DNA from: Straminergon stramineum
Lineage: Eukaryota > Streptophyta > Bryopsida > Hypnales > Calliergonaceae
Length of the DNA stretch: 64,000 bases
Assembly: GCA_963920665.1 (NCBI GenBank)
Contig: OY987273.1
Location: 2,048,501-2,112,500 of the forward strand
Reading direction: 5' to 3'
In this document: piece after piece, positions 39,176 through 51,680 of the stretch
Numbering within the stretch: the stretch's first letter is position 1
Layout: each line of letters starts with the position of its first letter
The notes under the pieces: model-generated
Seen by the model: the letters and a program-made list of their open reading frames with translations, nothing else
Told to the model about the DNA's origin: nothing
Databases searched by the model: none
Program-made: the position numbers and the translations under genes

Positions 39176-40620
39176 CTCATTGGCATTAGCACGAACACGC
39201 TTCCAATTGTTCCCAGCAGGTAGAAATTTCAATGTGTCTACTTGCCCATTTCCAGTACCCCGTATCTAATGGGGCATTTTATCTACACTATTTTCAGTGA
39301 TAACTTTCATTGTTCCAAACACTTGCATAGTTCGAAGTCTTGGGTGCTTAATCCCTTTGTTTTTGTGGGTCGCCAAAACTATGCTTTCATTGTACTTTAC
39401 AACGTAATTGTAAAAGGTTGACTTTGGGATTCCATGGATAATATACCACACGGTGCCACAAACATCCATTCCTTCTAGTGTAATAAACTTCCGCTTCAAG
39501 TACGTGGCACGTAGTGGAACTGTCCGCCAACAGTGATCCCGTATTTGTGGCGCTCTTGAAATGACTTTGGCCAAAATCTTCGCCTAACTCACAATGTATA
39601 CTCATGGGGGGAAAATTGGTAGCATCCACTCTCACAACATTTCTTAGAGATGACCTTCCAAATTTCTTCATCAAAAATTTTAAGATCTAAAAACAAAGCC
39701 CTCTACTTAAGACTAGGCCTATAGACAATAAAGCAATAAGGCACTTTCTCCCTTCTTCCAAGATAAACTAGGAGGTCCTCTGCATTAGGAAACACTACGA
39801 AATGATCCAATATTTCCTTCATCAATCAACCATTAGGGAATCGGCATGCTAATATAGGCCATCTAATGTGGGTCATAATAGCATCTTGATTACTTACAAA
39901 AACGTCCAACACTATGACACCTACATGCCCTTCACCTAATGTTGTATCCTGAAAGTGATCATCTGGCCTCCAACAGTTAATTCGACTTGATGAAACAAGC
40001 ACACTCGTAGAATCTAGCAGTTGCACTTCAAGCCCTAGCCAATTTTCTTCACGAATAAATGAACGTGTATTAGTAGATGGATCCTCAGATAATTTCACAA
40101 CGTTTCCAACTCTCCACAATATGATCTAATTCACAACATCTAGTAAAGTTCTAAAACCCCTCTGGAAAGGATTAACCTTAAGGTGCTAAGCATTTATAAA
40201 GATCGAATGAGGTCTCAAAAGAACAAATACCCACAACTCCAACAAGATGGCCACATTCAGCCACTCACCTTGCAATCAAGCCTCCACAACAGACCCTTCA
40301 TCTACTTCACCGAATCCTGGAATACAGAGCTTGACTAAATCTCCACTTTTAAAGGGTGAAGTTGAAGCAAAGGATTCCTATGATTCATCGTCACCATGTA
40401 TCTCACTTGCGAATGGGATTAGAACATTCAAGACATGAACCCATCCCGCTCGATCCCCCTTCTCCGTAAACCATATCAATAGATGCGCTAATGGTTTGTA
40501 ATCCTTGAATTGTAGCAAGGGATCTGAGAGTTAGACCAAGTATAGTATGACTACTCTTGCTAGTGCCAAAAAGAAATTACGTAATGAATATACTTCATAG
40601 AATGATGGATATGAGCAAAG

Positions 40621-41510
40621 GTCCTTTGATGAGTCTAGATGGGGATCTCCTAAACAATGAAAATTAGAAGAGTCGAATAACTATATCGAGAGATATTCAA
40701 ATAGAAAAATCTGAACATTGCTAAAACACTTCATTAAGAGATCTCTAGATAGTTAAATCTAAGGACTACCACAAAACAATATCGGAAGATCTTTGAATAG
40801 ATGAATCAAATGAGTGCTAGAGAATTACATCGGAAGTTCTCCGGATAGATAAATATAATAATTGCTAAAACATTGTATGGGAAGATCCTCGAATAAATAA
40901 ATATGAGAGTTGCCAAAAAACTACATCCGAAAATCTTAGGATAGCTGAATATCAAAAGATTGCCAACATACATTAGAAGAAAACAATACTGATTACAAAA
41001 GAATGCAAGTGATGTGAAATTCTGAAAACTGCCAAAAAGTGCAATTTTTGCGTTGGTTGCAACGCAATTTTCCAAAAATTGCGTTGTAGCCAACGCAAAA
41101 ATTGCATTTTTTGGTAGTTTTCAAAATTTCACATCACTTGCACTCTGTTGAACTCAACCCTGTTTTCTTCTAGTGAGACTACATCGGGAAATCTCCAGAT
41201 AGTTTATTCTAAGAATTGCTGGAAAACTACATGGAGAGATCTCTAGATACAAGAATCTCAAGAGTGACAGAACACTACATCAAGAGATCTCTGGATAGTA
41301 GAATGTAATGATTGGTGAAACACTACATTGGGAAATCCTGTGCTACATAAATGTGAGGACTGCCAAGATACTCCATCGAGAGATCTCCGAATAGCTGATT
41401 CTCAAGATTTCCAAAACACTACATCGGGAGATCTCTGGATACCTGAATTTCATAACTGTGGCATAACTACATCGAGAGATCTCCCGTTGATACCATGTAG
41501 ACATCCCCTA
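40621..41510. repeat. Tandem array 1 (about 50-55 bp units with palindromic core)
   Basis: About fourteen diverged units of the form AACACTACATCGGGAGATCT followed by CTGGATAGNTGAATCTNANG and GATTGCC. The core is a version of CATCGGGAGATCTCCNGATG. A 205-bp foldback element interrupts the array at 40971-41175. The units share no sequence with arrays 2 and 3 apart from the core. Confidence 0.85.
40971..41175. mobile_element. Foldback MITE with CACTA-like ends
   Basis: Begins CATTAGAAGAAAAC and ends GTTTTCTTCTAGTG, so the termini are inverted. The two arms are complementary over almost the whole element (the inner part GCAAGTGATGTGAAAT pairs with ATTTCACATCACTTGC), with a smaller hairpin of TTGCGTTGG/CCAACGCAA around the middle. 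CACTAGAAGAAAA resembles the termini of CACTA transposons. No clear 3-bp duplication. It sits inside tandem array 1, so it inserted after the array formed. Confidence 0.75.
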
Positions 41511-42101
41511 GAGACAACCAAAGAGCAATTATACAGCCACGTCTACGACTCCATGATTACGTCATGTCTGTAGTTAAGCATATTATACTACCATATACTA
41601 GCATATTCTATGGAGTTGTGCATGAGTATACGATCCAAAATTGATACATACTTAACTCGAGAACAAAGGTGGCCTACCTCTATACAAAGAGCTATGGATA
41701 GTAACACCTATTCCTCCTATAAGTTGTCTTGCTGAAGATCTCTCAACACAAAGCTTATCAAAGTGGAGCAAGCAATTTTTAGGATACCTTCTTTTATAAA
41801 CATAGCATTCCAATCTTTGGATCCTATTCCAAGAACTACATCACATGTGTAACACGATCAAAATAACAAAATGAGTCTATGAAGTTACAAAAGGCTGCGA
41901 ATTCATGGATCCCTAAGGGTCACATAATACTAAGTAACCGATCATGGACTCCACTACACTGTGATTGCCTAGCTCATAATTGTGATACTAAACTGAGATT
42001 AGAAATTGTCAAAACTATCAACAAAATTGTGCAGTGCAAATCAGTAGGAAGTAGAAATATTATACCTCGGGTCCAAATGATCATTGCTTTGTGTGCATCA
42101 A
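41511..42101. other. Gene-free stretch
   Basis: No gene. The 82-codon frame at 41879-42127 runs into the terminal repeat of the MITE that follows and has no domain. Confidence 0.4.
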
Positions 42102-42109
42102 TAATAAGG

Positions 42110-42694
42110 CCCGGGGAGATCACTTAGTGTGTCCATTTGGAACCACGTGTGTTAAGATTTTAGACCCCCTATATTATATTCTAAAATTTAAATAAAAGGA
42201 AAAGAAAAAAATATGACTAGATTTTCCTACTTTGAAAGTTTATGTTGTGAATTATTGGTATTTTTTTTAGATAGTTATAATTAGTTACAAATTTTTGAAG
42301 TAAAAAGATACACTGGAGAGCTGAAAATAACTTTCACACCCCTATTTTATATAAGAAAAAATTGTCTAAAAAATGTAAAAAAAATTCCTAAAAATCACAC
42401 CCTATGGAAAGTTCATTATTCTTGAATGATGATGCAATGGTCATCTAAAATGTATTCTCTATAAATATTTGAGTTAAAAAACATGCCATTTTAGTTCATT
42501 ATTCAACCTATTCTAGAAATCATTTCATATCTTATTTGAGTTGGGAATTTTTGGCAATAGAAACCTAAAGTCATTATTAAACAAAGCTCAAAGTTATAGG
42601 TTGAAATTATTATTTATTAAAAAGTATATAGGGGGGCAAAAAATCACTTTAACACACATGGCTTGTTATGGATATACTAAGTGATCTCCCCGGG
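42110..42694. mobile_element. MITE with long terminal inverted repeats (585 bp)
   Basis: The ends CCCGGGGAGATCACTTAG and CTAAGTGATCTCCCCGGG are perfect inverses. The similarity continues imperfectly for about 55-60 bp (CACGTGTGTTAA against CATGTGTGTTAA, then CCCCC). It is flanked by TAATAAGG(C) on both sides (42102-42110 and 42695-42703). Taking the full 18-bp ends gives an 8-bp duplication; shifting one base gives 9 bp. Long inverted repeats with a 9-bp duplication point to a Mutator-like origin; 8 bp would suit hAT. The interior is AT-rich and non-coding. The element looks fairly intact. Confidence 0.85.
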
Positions 42695-42703
42695 TAATAA
42701 GGC

Positions 42704-43457
42704 GCTAGCACCACCCCAATGCACAACTTCCATAGTCCTAAGCCTCCACAAGTCCTTCATGTGTGCAAAAAAAGGAGCTCTAGGCATCTCTTGGGGTTAT
42801 GACCAAAGTGGGTGAGAGTCAGGAGCTCTAGGTTCTCGCCAGGAATTTGGATGGATTGTGTAGTCTTACTTTTTGATTTAGGAGTGAAACCTTGAAGTTT
42901 GTGCACTATTGTTGGGGGGAGGATCTAAAGATGCAGTCTTACATATCGAATGATGACTTAGTTCTGGGAGATCGTGTAGTAGTAACTGTAGGGACGTCGA
43001 GCGTGCGGTCATTCAATACATTGGAGGGGGGAACTGAGGAAGTCTTGTTCTTCAATTCGATTCTTCAATGTTTTCTTGAACTATGAGACAATCACTCATG
43101 GTATCTTTGGAGTAATATGTCTAACTACGAACTAGACTACAGTTAGCAGATCGAGCATTAGACAATATGCTACGTGTCCTAGACTATTTGTGCGATTGAA
43201 TAAAACTACCGAACAATCATTCAGGTTCAAAACTTCAATTCAATACTCATAGTATTGCAAATTGTCACATATTGTACATAATAGACATAGTGTATGCCCC
43301 AAAGTATAGGGTTAATGATGCGGATGGGGATTTTAAAGTTTGGAGTTAAGGATATAGTGCTTGTCATTCACAATGTCTAAGTGTGGTCCTCACCGTAATA
43401 GAATCAGGCTTCAGGGCTTTCTAGAAATTTATAATACATTACATTACATTTCATTAG
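42704..43457. other. Gene-free stretch
   Basis: No gene; one 64-codon frame (42892-43086) has no recognisable content. Confidence 0.4.
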
Positions 43458-43458
43458 G

Positions 43459-43528
43459 TTTAGGATTTAGGATTTAGGATCTAGGGTCTAGGATCTAGGA
43501 TCTAGGATCTAGGGTCTAGGATTTAGGG
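43459..43528 (+). repeat. Degenerate interstitial plant telomere-type repeats
   Basis: About ten units of 7 bp, variants TTTAGGA, TCTAGGA, TCTAGGG and TTTAGGG, in one direction. The period and sequence match the plant telomere repeat TTTAGGG with drift. Confidence 0.75.
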
Positions 43529-45304
43529 GGTGTTCTACTCATATCCACACCCTTGGGTTTGGGAAAATTATTTTACCTGTTTTGTGATTTGAAGAGGCTT
43601 GGTCTATGTATTTTGGATCGCTTGACGTTTAGGCAAAATCCGGAGTTCTACAATGTAAATGCTTGAAGAATTTAATTTTGTTGCGCGTAGGTCTTTGAAG
43701 TACCTTAAATCCTTATGAGGTCCCTCCGTTTTGTCCTTTATGGTAAGTTTTGGAAAATTTTGTTTATGGAGTATAGTTCGAGCATCTAGAATTAGATTTT
43801 CTAATAATTGAATAGGATTATTCTAACCGTGATCTCTTCTATAGGTGCACATTGCAATCTTCACTTTTTTCAATGTTTAGGGCTCTAAGGAATGAGACTC
43901 AAATACACAGGATCAAAGAAAGAAGATCACATTAGATATTCATTCAAAGAGGCCATACATTCAGTGGAGCTACACATCTTGGGCTTTTTAATTTAATTTT
44001 TTTATGGGGACGAACTTCTACAATGTAATAGGTGAAGGCAGGTTGGATTGAAAATTTTGAAATCAATTTTGTAGACTCAAATGCCACATGTAACAACTTT
44101 CGAACTTTTGAAAGTTTAGAAATAATTTATGGTCATCTGCAAGAAAAAAAATGGTTATAGGGGGCTAATCCAAGACATTGGGACATCTATATAGACATCT
44201 CGAAATCCATACAAACATCATGAGATCTCATGATGTCATTGTTTGGAGATCTCTATATGTTTAATCCACAGTTCATTGAATAATCAAAAAGGAGTTAAAC
44301 CCTAAGCACTTTGACGTCCATTTTTAAGGCAATGAACCGATTGAATCTTGAGCTTCATCCTCCTAACAACTTGGATGAAAGTCATTATAATTTGTGGAGA
44401 TACTCTATCAAGTTCTTGTCCTATCTAAGGGTTGGATTTGGTGTTATTGGAGTACATATTTTTCTAAAATTACAAATGTAGCAGTATATCAAGTTGTTAA
44501 ATTGCATTGACTTTGGTTCAAAACTAGATTTGCCAAAATTACTTCATAGATTGGAAGTACCCAAAAATTTTGAAACCTCACCTTGTGAAGGGAACCTCAT
44601 TTCAAAGTAATTCCAACAAATTTTATTCAAAAAATGATAATATTTTGCTTCTAATCCAATTTGAAAGGAATTTTGGAATTTCTCTCATAAATTCTATAAA
44701 AAAAAATTAGTGACAACATTGATGAATCTAATTTTTTAAATGGAATATACAAATCAAAATCTTCAACTTTTATTTGTATATCAATTCCAAAATATGATTC
44801 CAAATTGCACTTAATAATGATTTCTCTCAAATTGTGAATTTTGGAGACGATTGTCTATACTTAGGGGTTAAATGTGGCATTTAACACCTTTGAAATGAGA
44901 TATTTTAGTCTTTCAATTTGCAAGTGATATTGTTGAATTTTCTTTTTCAATGTCATTTTTAGTGTGCCTAGTTTGAATGTGTACAATTACAATTAAGAAA
45001 GAAGTACTATAATTTATAAAAATATTGGCTTCCTGTTCAATTTAGAGAAAATTATTACAAGTGCCCCAAAGCCTAGATATTTAGGGATTAATGCATGATG
45101 TTTGTGTTTTGGAATAGTTACATACAATGAGTGTTGATGAACAATCATTCTTTGAACCATGCAATTGTGACATTCATTAGGTTTTTTTTGGATTTGTCAC
45201 AATCATAATCTCGTGTAATTACTTTATATTGTAGGATGACATAATTGTATGTAATGAACATTATTTTACATCATTATCTTCTTGATCATGATATATATTT
45301 TTTT
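43529..45304. other. Gene-free stretch with two GAGATCTC palindromes
   Basis: No gene. A perfect 22-bp palindrome lies at 44215-44236 (central ATCATGAGATCTCATGAT), with a partial copy (TTGGAGATCTCTAT) about 10 bp later. Confidence 0.6.
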
Positions 45305-45307
45305 ATT

Positions 45308-45860
45308 AAGGTAAACTGGAAAACTTGCCTATGACAGGTAGAATGAGTGTTTTGCCCTGTTACAATTAGCAAAAAAACTTAGAGCTTCTTCCACACAAAG
45401 ACAACTATGAGAAAATAAGAGAGTAATTGAAATTTTATTTTTCTGACAAAGTATGAATTTCTTACGAATTTTTGAAGTGTGATTATCAATTGGCCCAAAA
45501 GAGTCTGTAGACTATTCCCAAATGAGGAAAAAATGTATGCATGATGGCCATCCTACCACCTAAAGTAGTCAGAATATTTTGTAACATAGGTACAATATTT
45601 CCTAACATGGCCTAAACATGAAGAACTAAAAAAATCACTGGCTTTGATGAATTTATGCTAAAAAGCTAGAAGTTCCTAAAACAGACACTAATAACTCCCT
45701 CACCATCACCTAAGCTAGTGATTTTGGTCACTAACCACCCTAATGTAGTCCTAATCTTATTTATTAGAGAAAATTTGTCATGGACTATTGCAAGACTTTA
45801 AAAAGGCATTTTCTAGATGCCTGTTATGAGTGGTTTGCTTGTCACAGGCAGGTTTACCTT
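45308..45860. mobile_element. Possible MITE (553 bp)
   Basis: Starts AAGGTAAACT and ends with the near-inverse GGTTTACCTT. Shorter matching inverted segments follow (CCTATGACAGG against CCTGTGACAAG in the inverted right end). ATT flanks both sides and could be a 3-bp duplication, but in such AT-rich DNA that is weak support. No coding content. Confidence 0.45.
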
Positions 45861-46009
45861 ATTTGGAAGGAAGCCCTGAGTATGCTTGGAGACATCCGTA
45901 TTCAATAATTATATAATAGTCAAATGAATCATGCAAATTCTATATTCATTAATTTATCCACCTAAGTGATATGCAAATCATACATTATGATAATTTTGAG
46001 GTCTCCACA

Positions 46010-46255
46010 AGGTTGCGGATTCTCCACCCCCATGGTGCAATTATGGAGAAAAAAAAATATATATACATATTCATATATCTATATATATTTGGAATTTGGA
46101 ATTTGACATAGCACTAACTAGAGCCACGTGAGCACCATGTGAGATGGAGTATTATTTTTATATTTTCAGTATTTTTTTTCATATTTTTTTTCCTTTCATT
46201 TTTTTGGATATTGGCACTACGGGGGGGCCAAAAATGTGAAACTCACAGCCTTCCC
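46010..46255. repeat. Dispersed repeat, copy 1
   Basis: Shares an ordered set of blocks with 46930-47155: a GCAATTATGGAGAAAAAAAA run, then GAATTTGACATAGCACTA, GCCACGTGAGCACCATGTGA, a long T-rich tract, then GGCACTACGGGGGGGCC. Moderate divergence. No open frame or terminal repeat seen. Confidence 0.6.
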
Positions 46256-46929
46256 TTGACCTCAACATTTTCCTAATGATTGGTGGGTAAAATTTTCATT
46301 AGTAATTGCATTCAAAATTGTAACTACAGACTCATTAACTTCTAGAAATTAGAGAAGATTCTAGGGTGAATTGGCCACAAGGCATCCTAGAAACATTTAG
46401 TTCAACTTCTAAAGTATGAAGTATTTTATAGGAAATAACCTCTATAAAGTGAATTGGTTCTATAGGTCCTACCTTTAAACACATGAAAGTCCTACCAAAT
46501 CATTAAAGAAATGATCAACCTTTATTAAGTGGGAATCAACATTGTGCTATAGGTCTCCATGACTTCTATGCAGGAGCAATACAAAATTCAAGCCTTCCAA
46601 TACAATCTTCTAACATGATGAATAACTTGTAGTACCAACTACAAATCTTTACTATCATTAAATAAATTCTTTTATTTAACAAAGTAGAATATCCATATTG
46701 TAGGCATGATACATGCTTTTCATTCATTAACACTTTTGGTTTAAAAAATATCCCATGCACTAAAGAGTCTTTGAGTTTTCACATATACTTTCATGGACCC
46801 TAAAATAGAATTCATATGTAAAATTCTATAATTATGTGTACAATCAATAGTCTATGTACATGAAATTGCCTCATTTGCATTCATAATTAGTAATGAATAA
46901 TCATTACCAAAAGTTTTAGTCCTCAAAGA

Positions 46930-47155
46930 GGCTACAAGTTTTGAATCCCTACAGAGCAATTATAGAAAAAAAAATTATTATTATTATTTTTTTCAAAATG
47001 TGGAATCTGACATGGCACTACTTGTGCCACATCAATGCCACGTCAAATTGACTATTTTATAATTTTTCACAAAAAAATTCAAAATTTTTTAATTTTCAAC
47101 CAAAATTTTTTTCCTATATTTTTCTATATTTGCACCACGGGGGTGCTACAAATGA
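46930..47155. repeat. Dispersed repeat, copy 2
   Basis: Same block order as 46010-46255: GAGCAATTATAGAAAAAAAA, GAATCTGACATGGCACTACT, GCCACATCAATGCCACGTCA, T-rich tract, TTGCACCACGGGGGTGC. The direct orientation is the same in both copies. Confidence 0.6.
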
Positions 47156-47159
47156 AGTC

Positions 47160-48730
47160 TTAATAGCCCTCCAGAGGGTTGAAATTTTTTGTAATGTTTG
47201 AAGTTGAATGTGGATACCTAGAATGTGACAATTATATATGATTGTAATCTCACTTATAGAGTAAGTGTTCAAACCCCAAACCATATTTAATGAATTTGGA
47301 GACGTAATCAAAATTGGAACATAAAAAACATTTGCTCTCTTCACAAGTGAGTTTCACTCTAGTAAGTGCAAAAATGAGAACAAATAATTAGGATAAAAAC
47401 ATGAATATGAACTACAATTTATATTATAGAATAATAGAAAACACTACTAGAAAGTTGTGGCCAAAAGAATAGAAAATGAACAATTCTTTGTTGTTTTGGG
47501 CACTAGCAGTCATGACTTGATCAATTTCACGGAATTTTATACTAAACTTGATTATAGGATTTACTAGCTTAGGTTTAGATATTGCAAATTTTATTTGGAC
47601 CAAATCATCAAAAATGAAACAAATATTATAAGTATCAATTTGATATTTATACATGCACATGCGAATGTGACCATAGTGTGTTGGTAGTAAAATTTAGTTT
47701 GTAAAGGTGAATTCTTGGGTTTAAGGTTTAATGCCAACACATATTGATGTGGTGGTTCTACAATGATGACATGGAAATGGATTGTGTTGTTGATGTGGCA
47801 TTTTTGGTAGGGTTCATGCGGCAATTCTTGACTTGTTCATGTAGCAAGTTTTAACATCATTGATGTGGCACTTTTAAAAATGGAAAATTCTCTACTAATT
47901 TTTTTGGTTCAAATCAACACAATTGAAGAGGCTTGAATGTCATTTTGATTTGGACAATGCGACTAGAACAACATAAGCAAACAACACTTCAGAGTTTTGG
48001 TTATATTGTTTTGTTCATGGTTATTTCTTGTAGGGTTTAGGGTGTCCCATGTCATGAAAAATTGTAGGTTCAATCGTCACCATTTGCAAATACTTGTTTT
48101 GGTTTAGATAAATGCATTTTAGGGGTTAAGGTCTTTTATTAATTCAACGTCTACTATACAAGATTGGCCTTAGTCCTAAACAAGTGGACAAAGTCTACAA
48201 GTGTACATTTGGGTTGTCTATTTTATATGTACATCCTCAGTCTACCATTGTAAATGGGATCTAATTATATAATATGGAGTTGTATGATGTTGACTATATT
48301 TAGAGTTGTGCTCTAAATAGGAAATAATATCTTAGTAAGTTATTTCTAATAGTCATTTTGATGAAAGTTATTTATACAATTGCTTACGAGATAATCTAGG
48401 GATTTTGCAATGTTATCCTAGTGTAAGATCTTTTTAAGTTTGAATTTGCTTAGATGTATTCATGGATGGCATACAAAAAGGTCTATATTTCATTATGTCG
48501 AATTATTTCTTTTAGACCTCAACATTCCTACTTTGATTTAGCCCACACCCAAATTTAATTTTTAGAATACTACTAGAGTGGGCTTTTAAAAGAAATCGAC
48601 CTCCTTTATTTTTTGGAAAAAAAGGGATTTGTTACTCCAATTTGTTTCCTAGAGTTTGCAATTCATGTGAGTAGTTTCCTACACTCTATCTTGTATTTAA
48701 CCCCTATGGTTTCTGCCAACCTCTATAATT
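47160..48730. other. Gene-free stretch
   Basis: No gene. A phrase such as TTGATGTGGCA recurs between 47740 and 47880 and resembles parts of the preceding dispersed repeat. Confidence 0.4.
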
Positions 48731-48732
48731 AT

Positions 48733-48855
48733 TCCCTCCCTCTCTATTTTCTTCCACCCCTCTATATTTTCTTACCCTCTACATTTTTTTCCACCTATAT
48801 TTTTTTGCATGCTCTATATTTTTTTCCACCATCTACATTTTTTTCCCACCTACTA
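48733..48855. repeat. Short minisatellite (about 20-24 bp units)
   Basis: About six imperfect units of the type CCCTCTATATTTTTTTCCAC, followed at 48901-48920 by a GT run and a G run. The overlapping 81-codon frame simply translates the repeat. Confidence 0.7.
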
Positions 48856-48924
48856 TAATAAATTTTGTTCACCATCCTTATTGTCTTTTTAGACACTATA
48901 GTGTGTGTGTGTGGGGGGGGGGTT

Positions 48925-51670
48925 TCTAAGAAGTTACCTTTTTTCCTTCATCTATAAACATGGCTATGTTTATCCAATTTCTTTCCTATGATTATATATT
49001 GAGTTTAAAGCTCTTCACATCATAGGAACTTAAGGATCAAGAGTAAGGGCATTCATTTGAATCTACAAACCTAATTTCCAATTGTTACAAGGTTTATACT
49101 CTCAAAAACAATAGAAATGAAAATTTGGTGTGCCTCTATGTACTTGCTCTAGTATAGATATGTTAGATAGCAACCAACACATTTGTATATGAATACCAAA
49201 TTAAAAGAATGCCTCATATGAATTTGAAATCAATATGGTTATTAAAGCTAATAAACTCTATTTTGAGATCTTTGCATACAATACATGGCCAAGTTCATGT
49301 TTTTGAATTTGAAATATAACTATTTGGAAATTCATTATGAATTTAGGGTTTTAGGGTATGGTGTACTTATTGTCAATATACACCATATAGTACATAACAT
49401 ACAATCTTGTATACATGGTATTTTTATGAATCCGTGCATATCTTCTTAAATTCTTAGTTATTAATTTTGATATATTTCTATCTTGTATTTTTGTGATGAT
49501 ATATTGTGTTGTTATTAGAAGCCCATATCATAGTATATGATGTAAAAGAGGCTAGTTCAAACATGGAAATGTTCGAGTAAGGGTCTCATGGAAAACACTC
49601 ATTTGTACTCTTGAAACCATAATTTTCTTAGGCAAATTTTGAAATCTCTAAGTGTCATCCAATGAGTCTAGTCATATGAATTGTTTCTTCGTTTGAATTA
49701 AAATTATGTCATTATTTTTCTTGAAAAAATAACTTTTTCTTTAACATTTTGTCTCTTTTGTTTATTAGGGCCTTGTACTCACAAACAATTAACCAATTTT
49801 CCAAGAATGAAGGACTAGAACATGGAATATAGAATGGAAAAATTATGAAATAAACCCTCCACTAATTCTTGTACTCTCAAACAAATACCCAATTTTCCAA
49901 GAAAAATGAGGACTTCAACAATGAGTATGGAATGGAGGAATTATGAAATAAACCCTACACTAATTGTAAGTTGTGGCATTGATGACCCACTAGTGTTAGG
50001 GGGTCTTGTCAATGTGATGGCCCACAACTCGCCTTTAATGTGGGCGGTGCCATGATTACTAGGGCTAATACCCGTGCCTCCACGTAGCTATTCCATCTCC
50101 TGATGTTCTCCTGATGGCTTGCCCACCCACTAGGTTTACCGTTTCTTTGGATGCATCACAATCCGTTGGATGCTTCGTTCAAGTTGCTTCGTTCTTGTTG
50201 TGCTTTGTTTCGATTGCTCATAAATTTGTTTGGAACATGCGTGAAGAGTGGAAGGGAAGGAGGTGCTATGTGGAAGGACTTGCTAATATGCAGATTGAGG
50301 GAGGAAGGAAGACGGAGCCATGTGAGGCGCTCAACATTCTCATATATTTGTGAAGGAGGTTGGTCGGCTTTAGCTTGGAGAGTAGGCACACCTGATGAAA
50401 CTGAAGTTTGAAGTTAGCAACAACGTGTAGGTATTGTTTGATTGTCATGTTTGCTTTGCTTCCATTGCGTCAGCTCCGTGCATTGTAATTGAGTTCCTTC
50501 ACTATTGAGAAGTTGTGCATGGTAACAAGAGATAGTAAGAAGTAGTATCGTGATGCTTGCATTGCATTTTTACCTCATTCGACCTGTTTTCAAAGTTGTC
50601 ATGAATTGTAGTCTCCATTGTGGTCTTTGTCACTACAATTTAGCCTCGACTGTGGTCTTCATCGTTTCCAGTGGAAGAAACTTTGAAGTGGAGCAGCAAT
50701 GTTATGTACTCAACTGATGTTGATCTTCACTCATTGACTGTGCTCATTGTAGGATTTTGTGGTTCTCGGACTTTCATTTTGGCATTGGTTGTTGATGCTT
50801 GAGTAGCATACTCTTCGTACAAATACTCATTCAAGTACAGTGAGCATTGTTGTCGTAGTTGCGTTAGAAGTTCATCTTTTTTTGTTAACTATGCATGATC
50901 ATTACAATCAAGGCAGTTCTTTGATGCCTCATTGCTTGCAGTGGAATAGATAGCAAATGGGGTCACGGCTATCGTAGAAGTGTTATTTCATGATGTATTC
51001 CATGGTCCAGTGCGCATTCTTTTGTGTTGGGTTTATAATTTTTGGGATTCAATTTGTACTATCAATGATGCACCATCCATTTGAAGTAGAGTCATTCACA
51101 TCATGAGTGTTCACATCATGTAAGTACTTCTCTCGGGCGTCAATGTGAATTGCGCATAATGGCAACATCCTTGCAGCACGCAGGGATCCCCCGAGCTTGG
51201 AATAACCCATAAGTTTCACTCTTAGATTGTGTGATTGATTTCTTGTAGTTCAAATAGTCAAGTATCATTGGATGGCTCTAACTCACATGGTCATGTCAGT
51301 TTAGAATGTATTGTATGATTTAGGTAGTGTCTACCTTCTTTAAAAACATACTATAATCTAATCCAATGCGTCCGAGTTTTAAAAATGTTGCATGTATACT
51401 ATGATGGAAATTGTATGCTCTACAGTGGAATCCAAAACCCACCCTAAAATCTCCAAATGCCCTTTAACTATGCATTAGGAGATTTTCAGGTCCATGACCT
51501 ATTACTGCACGTACAAAACAGTTCTGTACTATGCTCTAATCGTGTGTATATGGAGCATTTCCATTACTCCTCACGTAAGAATTTGTGTGTGAAGCATCGG
51601 AAGGGCAGTATACCTCAGATGTTATTTGAAACATTCTTACCGAACTCTAATTCCACATCTAAAAATACCT
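48925..51670. other. Gene-free stretch
   Basis: No supportable gene. Overlapping frames on both strands at 50114-50448 have no recognisable domain and shadow one another. Confidence 0.4.
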
Positions 51671-51680
51671 CAAAAATTTA

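Larger units (their letters stand above)
37083..40119 (-). pseudogene. DUF7869-like protein gene, copy 2 (broken)
   Basis: A minus-strand counterpart of the gene at 3.9-6.7 kb. In order: an N-terminal frame 40119-39826; KKCC and a basic segment near 39670; LKRKFITLEGMDVCGTVW and HGIPKSTFYNYV (39490-39400); NNWKRVRANANE before an intron (39175-38897); LNVEYGLPLVN and ISRIKKEHFNNFS after it; RFTHLYASWREESRRNPLEI and MVAHGHGDSAYAHY; LQFDNSAKDNKN and RQTHEDIDAYFSHLSKAF (38220-38030), the DUF7869 signature with Gly-His changed to Arg-Gln; FVKGYLCSGMARIIG and VPVMKYKKLAVD (37987-37493); and a C-terminal WVDIRPGSWVLLWHEDPSIC module ending at 37083. About eight stops, four of them TAG. The comparison with copy 1 fixes the frame and the intron. 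No terminal repeats were found around either copy. Confidence 0.75.

Noticed and set aside
41879..42127. 82-codon open frame
   Set aside because: Its end runs into the terminal inverted repeat of the MITE at 42110; no domain.
47440..47465. CACTACTAGAAAG as a CACTA-transposon terminus
   Set aside because: No matching inverted end or 3-bp duplication was found within the window.
50114..50448. Four overlapping frames of 60-86 codons on both strands
   Set aside because: Mutual shadows without domain content; no paralogue or splice support.
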